NCBI GenBank assembly: GCA_016196555.1
Contig: JACPXL010000014.1
Span: 1 to 37,057 of the forward strand
Length of the DNA stretch: 37,057 nucleotides
Source: Candidatus Omnitrophota bacterium
GTDB lineage: Bacteria > Omnitrophota > Omnitrophia > Omnitrophales > Aquincolibacteriaceae
Reading direction: 5' to 3'
The notes below the pieces were generated by a model that saw only the letters and a program-made list of their open reading frames with translations, ran no database searches and was not told the DNA's origin. The translations under genes were made by a program, and so were the position numbers. Positions 13,653 through 25,600 of the stretch are shown here, piece by piece; position 1 is the first letter of the stretch, and every line of letters begins with the position of its first letter.

Positions 13653-16600
13653 GATAATGCCAGTCTGATCCATTCCAATACGCAAAAAAATAACCTTCCC
13701 GCCTCAGACATTGCTTCCGCTGCAATGACTTCCGCGCCGAAATCATTTTTCGATTCGCTTCAACTTTCCGATTCGATAGGCCAGATCAAAAGCACATTTC
13801 AAGGTTCCCGAAGCCGCATTATCGTCCACATCCAAGATGCTCACGTGAACGAGGAGGCCCAGCGTAATATTGCCAATATCATCGATTATTTTGCGGCCAA
13901 CCACGGACTTCGCTGGGCCAATCTGGAAGGCGCTGACGGGGAACTCTATACCGAACTATTTTCCATTTTCCCCGATCAAAAAGCCCGGCGTGATGTGGCG
14001 GATTATTTTTTAAAGCAAGGCCGCCTCACCGGTCCTGAATATTTGGCGGTGACGAGCCGTTCGGACCTCAAGCTTTACGGAATCGAAGACAAAGCAATTT
14101 ATGAGGAAAACCGGCAGGCTTACCTGGATTCTTTGGAATATAAAGACCGTGACGAGGCCGTGCTTTCCGAGCTCGAAAAAGTTTTGAATGGCGTCACTCG
14201 CTTTGTGTTTTCACCGGAACTTCGAGAACTTAACCGACGCCGTTCCGGCTTTTACGAAGAAGGCCGCGAGCTTGTGGCCTATGTCCGTTACCTGGTCGAA
14301 ACAGCCGGTAAGCTTAATATCACACTGGATGATTATCCCGGCCTTCATTCGCTTCTCTCCCTGATTGACCTCGAAAAGCAAATCGATTTTGACAAAGCGG
14401 AAACAGAGATTTCTCAGCTGACCGATGATCTCAAGAAAATCCTTTCACGCGAAAAACTTTCCCGCTTTCTAACCAACACTATTCAGTTCCGCATGAAAAA
14501 AATGAAGCGGGCGGATTATTACGGCTATTTGCAAGAAGAAGTGCAGGGACTGCCGCCAACCGGTGCGCCGGCAGGGGGATACGAGAACGTCCTCCACTAT
14601 CTGCAGTACATGCGCCTTTTTGATTCCATTCAGCTCGATGTGTTTGACGAAATTGAAGGACTGGAAAAGGGCATCAAAAATAAACTTTTCCGCAATCCAA
14701 CCGAAGTCACGCTTGATCATCAATGGCGTTTGTTTGAGATCATGAAAAAGATGTTTGATTTTTCACTGACCAAACAGGACGCCGAATTTTTCTACCGCTA
14801 CCGCGAAGAATTCAAGGCCTCGACCTTTCGGGATTTCCTGACGCCGCTTTTGGCGCAGTATCATTTCTCTTTCGGACTCCCCGCCAAAATGGAAGTCCTC
14901 GACCAGGACCTTGCGCGTATTGAAAAATTTTACGGCGCCGCCCTCAAACGCGACCATATCCTTATCGAGAGAGCGATCGAGAAAATGGAGGTTGAGAACC
15001 AAAACATTGCGGCGATTGTCACCGGAGGGTTTCATACGCCGGGCATTGAGAAATACCTGCGTGAGCATGATTATTCCTACATTGTGGTCCAGCCCAAAAT
15101 TGTGACGGCCATCGATACGAAAAAAGAGGCCGAACTTTATCAGAATGCCCTCCGCCAAAGCCCCATGAACATGGAAAGATTTTTGGTGGAATCTTATTTC
15201 CCGCCGAAATCAGCGGTTTTAAACGATCCTCGTTTTCAATTGAGTGCAGGAACAACCATCTTGTCTCAATCCGAAAGCCGTATCGCGCTGCGCAATTTAG
15301 TGAAAAATCCGGAAAGTGTTTGGAAAAATGCCCCGCATGTTCACGAAGTTTCTCTTTGGCTTTTGATGCTGATCGTCTCTCTTTTTAATGCGGGTGATGC
15401 CTCGGCTCTTCCATCCGTTAAAAATTCACAAATTCCTCCGGCAGATCAAAGATTGATGAAACGTATTCTAACGCCTTTCCGCCGCATCGTTTTTGATGAT
15501 CAGGGAAATAAAGCCTATTCAAAAGATGCGCGTGGAAATTACTGGGCCATTGCGCAATATCGTCAGAACTCACGCAGTGAAGTCCGGGCTGCTTTTGGCG
15601 GACGCCGTTCTAATTTTGAAACGATGGAAGTCGGATTGGCCGGTGACCGTAATCTCTATGCTTCGATTATTCCCGCCCACCTGGTTTCTCGCGAAGTCCT
15701 TTCCCGAATGGAAGCGCAGCAAAAGCGCGCGGAAATGAGAGTAAAAGTGTCGGGTGATTTAGAAAAGATTTTGAGTGTCGTTGAGGAAGGCCGTCGGCCT
15801 CTTACGATTCAAAATTTTTACACAGATTATCGAACAGGGCTTATCGACGAAGCTGAATCTGAATATGCGGCGTGGCTGCTTCTTCATGTCCTGGGCCTTC
15901 GAAGCGAACATATTTTAAAGTTAGAAATAAAATGGGTAGAGGCTCAACCGCCGGCCGGTTATGTCAATTTTCTTGAGAATACAGAAGACATTATTCTCGA
16001 CAGACAAGCCGGAAAACTTGTTGATCGAGTTTTAGATTTTATGGGGATTGAAGAGGCGAAAGAAACAAGAGATGATTTAAAAGCCAGGATTCATCAGGAG
16101 CTTTTTGGAGAAGACGGCATTATGCAATTCATTCGTAAAAAATCGCCTAAATCTTCCTTGCTCAGCGATAGAATATTGGCCGAATTACAAGTCGATCACA
16201 CGATTCTGCTCAAGTCATCTGAAGCCAGCCAAGTGACTCCAGTGCCGGGAACTCCGGTTGTTGAACAAGCAGTGAAATCGGAACCTGTTATTCCAGCGGT
16301 TTCCGCTAAATCTACAGAAGGAACGAAGACTATTCCTGCTACGGTTGCGGGGGAAGCTCCTGCAACAGACAAGCCGGCGGAAAGCGCTGTGAAAGCAGTA
16401 GAACCAGCAGCCGTAAGCCCTCCAGCGCCAACTCCTCAGGCGCCGAAGAGTTTCATTCAAAAAATATTGGCATTTTTTGGAGTGATTTTGGTCAGCTGGT
16501 GGCTGACACCTCTGCGATGGACTTTTCGTCAATTGCGAGAAACCGTCACAGAAAAAAATAAAGCGCGTGCCGACAAAAATGCCGCAAAACAGCTTGAGGT

Positions 16601-19600
16601 TCGAAGAAAATTGGGTGTTGAAGCTACGGCGCTAGGTCTTTCAGCGGACAAGTTAGCCGATAGGAAAACAACCGAAATACAAAAGATGATTAAGTCCGCA
16701 AGAAAAATCGGGGGCATTTTTGCCGCTGCCCAGAAAAAGTTAATGAAAGGCCTTGTTAAATTAGAAAAAACAAAACCGAATGTAACCACGGCCGCTGCCT
16801 ATACAGCCCAGATTATCGCTTATCTTGGCGCCGAAGGCGTGATTGCAAAAACAATTGCAGACGTTGAAGCGGGCATTAAAAAGAAGCAATCGTTCGCAGG
16901 AATTTATGAGCAAATAGGGGGCCGTGTCAGGGATGAGTTTGAAACCTCGCTCGAAAAAAAGCTTCGTAAATTATTGGAACCGGTAGAAACCCTCGGTCTT
17001 ATTCCTGCGGTTGAACCGCCTGCGCCAACGAATAAAGATCTTTTACCCATTCTTCAATCTGAAATGCGCAGTAACCTCGATGATTTGCACAAGCGCGCCT
17101 TAGCATTACATGCCGCGGCGGAAGCTGCCGCTAAACAAGTCCAGCCGCAGCCCGAACCCCTTGTGACGCCGGAGCCAACACCAGTAGAGTCAGCACAATC
17201 TGTAACTGCAACACAGGAAGTTGCGGCGGTGGAGGAGCCGGCACAAGTTCCTGCGGTCGAGAAATTCAGATCGACACTATTCGAGATTGTTGATTGGACC
17301 GTTAAAATTGCAGCCTCTATACTTGTTGGCAGAATCGGAGCTTGGATCATCACTTTTCTTATTTTGAAAATGAGTGCCGGACCGGTTGAAAGGCCGGTGA
17401 CTCCACTGACTCCTCCGGCCCCGGCTGCGGCAAGAGTTGAGCTTGCGGTCAATGAAATACCGGAGCGAAAAGCGTTGCCGGCAGTTCTTCCCAATGTGGA
17501 AGGGGAAAAGCCGGGATTGCAAGGTCCCGAAGCTCCGCCCACAGACCGTATCCCGGTTGAACCAACAATTCCGCTTCGCCCGAGTTCCACTCCCGAGGCG
17601 CCAAAGCCATTTGATCCGAACTCATTACCGGACGTACCCAAAGTTGCAGATACTCCTGATCCAAAGGCCACTCAGCCAAAACAAGCGAAACAAGCTTCAG
17701 AAGAAGTGGAAGCTCGAATGAGAGCCGAGAGGGAAGCGAACCTCAAGCATATTCATAATTTGAGACGGGCTTTTGAATCGGGAATTCTGAATCGGGCGGC
17801 TATTGTTCCTGGCCAAACCGTGGTCAATCCAAAAGAATTCAGAATGGGATTTGATGCTAGCGGCAGAAAATTTTCCTATGCGGAGTTACACAAGGCATGG
17901 AAACCCGGAGACGGTAATCTTCTTATGTTTATTGAGAGAACGGACGGAAAAACGGAAGATGAAATAATTACACCGGAAATACTGGGCCAATTAGAAAAAG
18001 TGGCCAGACCAAAATCTCCCGGACATCGTTCCGTGACAATTTATGTCATTCCGGTTCCGGAAGGATTTTTTAGAACTCGCTATCCAAACACGCACGGAAA
18101 TATTGTAACAATTTTTAATCGCCATCCTATTTTTAATGGCTTGCCGCCTGACGAAGTTGTTGCCAAGGATACAGAAAGACCACCGGTTGTGCTTGGCCCT
18201 GGGGTATCAGACCTGAATTTTTCCACTCCCATCAGATTGCCAAACGGTTCTGTGGTTAGGACGCTTAAGGATCTTATGCAGCATTATGATTCTGTGCGAA
18301 TTGATGTCGTGGCAGAGTGGTGCACGCAATGCCCCAGTAATGTCAGAAATTTGGCGGATAATGCTGCGACTCTACGCGCGCAAGGAATTTTCCCTATTGT
18401 GGTTGCGACGGATCCAGGGGATGTGCGTAAGATTCCAACCAGTGCGAATTGGGCGAATAGTCTGGGAGATTTACCTTTAACTTCGGCGGCTATTAATGTT
18501 TCACAATATCCTACCGTCATTGATTATGTAAATGTGAACAATGTCACGCAGCGGCGTTCAGAACTCAGAAGTGTAATTCCTGCTGCGCCAAGCACAGGAT
18601 CAGTTCCTGATTATAGCCGCTTTCAGCCCAAAGCATGGATGTCGTGGGTGAGATTGGGCGTGTTGTTGATTTCCGGCGTGATCGTTTATTTTTTTATCGC
18701 TGTTCCGCTTGCACCTTATCTGGCAACTTATTTTGTAACCACTTTGATTCAGCCGCTCATGGGCGTGTTTTTGTCGAAAATCGCCATTCTTATGATTTCT
18801 ATTGGTTTGATGCATATGGTCATGAACTTAATTGATACAATCAGCGGTGCTTTCCGCACGAACGGTCCTCCGAGCGTTTTTTCGAGAAAAGATGTTATGC
18901 TCGATTATCTTTTGGCGCTCGGCATTACGCGCGAAGACCGGGATGCTCTTTTAGAACGCAAAGGCTACACGGTTGACAGTGTTTCAACCCGCAGGCTATG
19001 GGCCATTATCCGGCAAATCGAGCGCAGCCAGGAAGAAACGTTTGAATTGAATGAACAGGTACATCATCAAAAAGCGCGCGGGCCCCGGAATATTTTTTAC
19101 CATATTCGAATGGTTTCAAATCAGGGCCCTGAACACCCGATTTGGGGGAAACTGCCGTATTTGCCCCAGGCCGCTGTGATAGGATTTGGCAAATGGGCCA
19201 GCCAAAATTTCACCTCTTTGAAGAGTATTGCGACGATGGTCTTGGCTATTCCCATGATTCCCTATCACTTGGCGGAAAGCTTTTTCCTGACCTTTTTCCT
19301 CCCGCAATTCAAATGGAATTTTTTAAGCCTCCGGCCCAATCAGCTCCGGCCCGAGCAAGTCTTGCGCATGATTGATTATTATTTGCCCCAAGCACCGCCA
19401 AAACCGCGGCCTTCGGCGGACCGCTTTATGATTGGCGTAGAATTTATACGCGGCATTTTATGGGACAATGCCATTATTCACCGCGGCTCCTCTCGATTTT
19501 TGAGTAAACGTCTTTATCTTTCCGGCATTGGATTGGTCGGCTGGTATTTTGTTCTTCGCTATGTTGAATTTCTTATGATCCCCGTTTTTCCAGCCATCGC

Positions 19601-22600
19601 AGGCCTTCATTTTTTTACATTTTACGCCTGGATTTCTTCCGTCATTACCGTCATCGGGCTGTACGCGCCAAAATATATTGCTAAGCTTCAGCTGCAGTTT
19701 ATCTCCAGGAAATGGGTCAAAGACACCAACGAGGATATGGATGCTCAGATCCGCGCGGACCTGCAGAAACTTGCAGATGTTAATTTGCTGCAAAGTAAAG
19801 AGTTCGGTTTGGTGCTGGAAGCTTTTATGAAAAAACTTGCTGCATCAGATGCGGTCACGCAGCAGGTAACTTACGCATTTCTTCAAAAACATTTGGAACC
19901 GTTGATTCGCTGGAAACGTCTTGCCCTTACGACCGAAGCAGACTACGCCTATTACGGCAAAATGATACGTCCGGAAAGCACCGGCCCTCCAACTTATAGT
20001 TATCGGGCTTTAAGTATTCCCGTTCTTGGTCCTATTCTCAGTTGGATCGCGACTCCTTACGCTCTCAGATCTCTTTGGTCTTTTTTGTTCAGCCCCAAAA
20101 CCTATTTTGAATTTCTTCCTGCCATGATTTTCTGGAATTCTCTCGGTATGAGCTTAGTGCTGCCTTTGGAAATTGAATTCGCGATGGAAGGCGGCGCATG
20201 GATTGATACCAAAGTGGATTCCGTCACGGATCATAAATGGCGATCAGTGAGCGATGAAGGCGAAGCCATGGACCGGGCTGCCCAAGGTGCCAATACTCCG
20301 GACGGGATTCTCAAAGCTGTGGCTCTTCAAGCGCAGCCCAATGGTTTAAGCCTTGAGGAAACAGAAGTCCTTCATGCTCTGACGAAAGAGAAAACCGTGC
20401 ATGAAGTATTGGATCTCAACATTCAGGGAAAAGAAGATGAAGCCGCGCAGATCTTAAAAGATATAGTGCATGAAGAAACGCATCGGTTTAAAGCAGTGCA
20501 TACCCTTGTTTCCATGATCGAAGTTGAAGCCTTGGGTATGGGCGGTGAAGTGTCTTCGGCCGTCAAAGAAATGGCCACTCGTTTGTTTGGAACGGCGCCT
20601 ACACTGCCTGATGGAACGTCGATTATCCTTCCTTATTATTCCCAGCGCGAGCAACTTGCGATGCGTGATTTGAATATTTCGATGTATCAAATGTCCATGA
20701 GCGATTATGCCCACGATGTTGCCGAAAAAATATCGGGCGCAGAAAAAGAGGTATTGGAATCAGAAATTTTGGCTTTGAGAACAGACCCCAAGATTGAGTC
20801 ACAGGGAAGCCTGTATGTTTATGAACTTGCACTAAACCGTTTTGCCGCGAAAAAACTGGGTCAATCGAAAGACAGTGCCGCGGACATTCAGAAGAAAATC
20901 AAAGAGAACCGGGATGCGATTGAGAATCATGACTCTCAGCGGAATATTCAAGAAGCGATGTATCTGATTGATCAAATCGTAACGGGAAAATTCGTCGATA
21001 GTACAGGCCGCCATCTTGATTTTGTTTGGGAGAAGGATCCGGCGACCGGCGCAGTCAATACGCGCTTTGAACGTGCTGATCCCAGCAATCCTCAAAATCA
21101 CGATTCATTCGTTTATGAAGGGCAGTGGACAAAGAAGCCTGCAGACGAAAGTTCCCTCGTTGCAATTTATCACTACGTCAATGACCGGCTGCACTCGACC
21201 ACCCGAGTCGAAAAGGGTGTAAAGACCGTTTATTATCACCAGCCGGTTCCGGGGAAAGACGAGATTCGGCCGACGGCTGTTGTGAAACTCAAAGAAGACG
21301 GCAAAACCGTGGACCTGGCTGTTTTTATTACTTACGAAGGAGATGAAGTTCTCTCTGATTATTATGATTTTTCAGCACCTACCCCTATGGAAGGATTGGC
21401 CGCATTTTTGAGCTCCACGAAGGACATGATGACTACTCTTTCAGATTCTGCGCAAGCCAAAATCGAATGGGCTAAAAATTTGATTCCTCAGGATATAAAA
21501 GACGCATTCAAGAAGGACTTAGCAAAGACGATCGAAATTAAAGACGGCGTGCCCCAGCGGCCGGTATTAAGGCCTTTTGTCCGCGAAGTAAAAAATCAGC
21601 AGGGCGTAGTGATTCGAAAAGAATCGACCGGGATAGAAGACGGAAAAAATGTTCGTTTAGTCGTGGAAGAACGCGAAGGCGATCTTATAAAAAGCCGTAC
21701 TCTTTATCCCGACGATCTCGAGCGCCGCGAAAACCGCATGCTCAATGCGGCAGGGCTTCCCACCCGCGTAATGACCAAAAATTATCTTTATGAAATTACT
21801 TATAATGACAAAGGTGAAAAAACAGCAGTGTTAGAGTCTCGTAAAAACGCCCAGGGGTTATTTGTTCTCATTGTCCAGCGTTTTTATGAGAATGGCAAGG
21901 AAGTCCGCATTGTGCAAGCCCCTGGGGATCCCATCAATGCGACAACCACTTTTATTTTGAAAAATCTATTGGGAGAAAGGGCAAATCAGCGGATTGAGCG
22001 TGTTTATAAAGGTGTTCAACTTGAGGATTCCAAGGATAAGGCCTATATCGACCGCGAATTTGTCCGCCGGGATGAGAAAAGCGAATGGCTTTTGAAAGAA
22101 GAAAGCAAATTCGGGTTTGAAAAAGACAAACCGGTGTTGGACCATCTCGAGCGATTTTTTATTGATTTTGTTACCGGAGAGTATTGGCGCGAATATTTGG
22201 AGACCCGCAATACTATTCAGAAATTTTCCCGCAGCCTTGATCAAAAAGGAAAATTGCAATTTTGGATTGTGGATGATTATGAAAAATTAGCAGCAGGCAA
22301 AGGATTGCTATCTCCGCTGCTGCTTCTTCCCCAAGTAACCGGGGAGGGACTATCTCATCCAGGACCACAGCCCGGACCTCCTCCTCAGAAAGAAGCCCTC
22401 GAGGAAAAAGAAAAATCAGAAGAAAAGCCGCGTTGGCTCAGCCGCCGCGGTTATGACCCTCAAGAAAGAGTGGTGTGGCAGACAGCCAATCCCGATACGC
22501 CAGGGGCCATCACGCTCTATCAAGATCCAAGCTTCGCCGATGGATCTTACAATGTTCGTTATTATCAGGGACAGGTCGACGGGGTTGAAAAGGACATCGA

Positions 22601-25600
22601 CACTAAAGCCCATCCTCTGTTAAGAAATGTTCTATTTAACGAGGCCCATCAAGTGATTAAACAAGAAGAGCTTAATCCCAAAACCGGGAAAGTGGCCACC
22701 ACATTCTATTTTGAAAATGGAATTCTGCAGCGCTATACCCGGCACGGCGAAGATGGAAAAGTTCTCGCAACGCATGTGAGTAAGAAAAATCGCGACTTCA
22801 CGCGCACTGAAAATATCTTTTTTCAAGATATTCCTGCTGCGCCCACGACAGAGGAAGAGTGGACTTCCTATATATCCTTCCGGGTTAAAAACAATCTCGA
22901 TCAATTGGCGGAGTGGGCCAAGGATTGGAAACTCAAAGACGGGATTAAAACCAATAAGCCTGACGCGGCCATGCGCGAAGCCAAGCGGCTTACCGACAAA
23001 GCCAAAGAGGACCAGGAAAAAGCGGAGCAGGCCGCTAAGAAAGTAGAAGAACTTAAAGCAAAACGCGCTCGGGAAGAAGAACTCAAAAAAGCGGCAGATC
23101 TCAAAAAGGCTGCAGAACCCGTACCGGTGCAACCCAAAAAGGCAGATGAACCCGCGAAGCCCGGAGAAGCCAAAAAAATAGAAGAGCCTAAAAAACCGGA
23201 AGAAGCTACAAAGCCAGCGCTTGCAACGGAACTGCCGCCCGATTTAGAAAAATTGCGTCAAATTCATTTGTCTATGGACGAGAGAGAAAAAAAATGGCCT
23301 CAAGCTCTGTTTGAAGAGGGAATTAGAGTAGGCGTACGCAGTGACGGCACTACCGTGATTTCGGTTACCTTTAATATTCCTCAAGGCGGTGATCCTGACC
23401 GGGAAGCTCGAACGAAAAGAGTGGAAGCTTACTTTGGCAATGAGAAAGCAGGCCGGGTTTATAACTATGCCCTTCAGCTTGGAACAAGAGTGGGGAATGC
23501 GGTAGGCTTGCAAGTTGGAACAGAAGTTGGAAGAAAAACATGGAGCAGGTCTAAGGGGGAAGCTGCAGGAAGAGCGGCTGGAGAAGCTGCGGGCAAAGCC
23601 GCGGCGGAAGCATGGGGACGCGGTTTTCGTACCGATTTGGAGAGAATTAAAGCTTTGGCGATTAAAATTTCTGCGGATCCCGAAGCTTGGGGAGTAGAAC
23701 CCGATACTCAAAAGCTGGGGGATGATTCAGGAAAATTGTGGGCCCGGTTCACAGCGCATATTCTTCCTACGGGGCAGGCTTATATCGTCGATCAAAATGG
23801 GAGAATTCTTACCAGTAAGCAAAATGAAAAAGCCAATATCAAAATTCAGGGAGTGACCACCAGCGGACAAACCCGGGCGGATGAACTAAGAACTATTTTT
23901 TCAGATAAATCGAGCAATATACAAATTGCCGCAGCAAGTCCGATCCGGCCAATCTCTGCTCAAACAGAAAAAGAAGCTCCAAAGCAAGTTGCGCAAGCAA
24001 CTCCGAAAGCTGAGGCTCCTAAAGCAACAGCTCCCAAGGCTGCCGTCGTAGATCCTTATGAAGCGCAAATCCGTGAAGCTGAGGCGCAAGCCGCCGCGCT
24101 GAAAAAACAGGCTGAAGAATCAGCGGCCAAAGCGGCTGAACAGAATTTGAAAGTGGAACAAATGCACGGCGGCACGAGCTCATGGAAAGTTGTTAACGGG
24201 GTTCCTGTTTTTAGTGGGCCGCAAGATGATCTCAAAGGAGAATCTCCTCTGGATGTGATCGGCCGGACGGTCCGTGCCGCAGCGCTCAATCATGAAGCTC
24301 TGGATGGTCCCGCCATTGAAGAACGTATTCAAAAAGAAATTCTGAAAATGATTTATAGCGGATTGTCTTTCGAAGAAATGGTGACTATCAGCAGCATCAA
24401 TGCTCAGAAGTGGAGAGAAGCTCATCCCGAAGAAGAGGCCCCTGAGCCGGAGAAAACAGAGTCTGGACAGATCAGCACGACCAAGGTCACACCGATCCCG
24501 CCTCTTCCTCCCGCGGCTGAACATATGAAAGAGACGACTATGCCTGTGAAGGACCTTTTTGAAGGAATGCCTGTAAAAGTTGAAGGCGTTCAGGGCAATC
24601 TCTACTTAAAAGAAACGCTTCCCAATAAAGTGAAAGAATATATGGATAGCGGCCATATGCACAATTTCTTCCAGGCCGCACCCACAGTGCAGGATGGCCA
24701 GTTGCGGGCCATTATGATGGAATGGTATTACGATGACGGATTGACTCGCGTGGGCAAAGCCATTGAAATTTTTCAACGCGCTTATCTGGACGCGAAAAGT
24801 AAACTTCCGACTGATCGAGGTCCTCCGACGCCGGATGTGGAACGTCAAATCCGCAAACAAGCTCTCGAATATGCCATTGGCTATTTGTCCGATTCGTTTG
24901 TTAAACATCCTTCTTATCGCCAGCACTTTATAGAACAAGCCGCCAATGCCGCAGCGACAAGCGGTCCCATGGGCGCGGCTTCGGAAATCCCGCAAGCCGT
25001 TGAGGCCTTCTCGGAGAAGGGCATTGCCAGAGCGCAGGCTATGTTCCGGGAATTACTGACTCCTGTGACGGAGGTTGAAGAAAATGAAATCACGGGAGAA
25101 AATATTCGTCCTTTCGAACCTAAATTATCTTATAAGGCCGAGCCTTATTCCGTCAGCAATCTTTCCCTCAAAGAAAAAATAAATTTCGATATCGCCAAAG
25201 CCGATGGCAGTGCCTTGCCCTTTGAAATGCTTGCGCCCGGCAAAGCCGTTATTTTGGTCTATGCTAACCGTGATAACACTCAATTAAGACCCATCATCGC
25301 GCGGCTCAATGAAATTCAGCAGCGTTTTTCCAAAGATAATGTCCAAATCGTCTTTGTATATCCCAGAGCGGTTGACGAGACTTTGCGCGCCTGGATGCAG
25401 CGGGAAAAAATGCAATTTCCTGTTTTTCACGATGCGAAGGGCGATCTGGGATTAAAACAACCTGTTGTACGAGTGTTGGACCGGAATGGAAAAGAAATTA
25501 AAAATCAAATTCCCTCGGACAATGACATTCGAAAAATGCTGGGGCAGCCTACGCAGGAAGGTCAGGCCGAAAAAATCCGGCTTTCCAATGAGCAGGTAAG

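Noticed and set aside
17054-17671. Minus-strand ORF of 205 aa rich in Gly, Ser and Thr, plus overlapping ORFs at 17277-17522 and 17449-17679
   Set aside because: It is antisense to the Pro/Glu/Ala-rich linker of the giant gene. Its composition is what the complement of such repetitive codons produces, and no ribosome-binding site or domain is visible.
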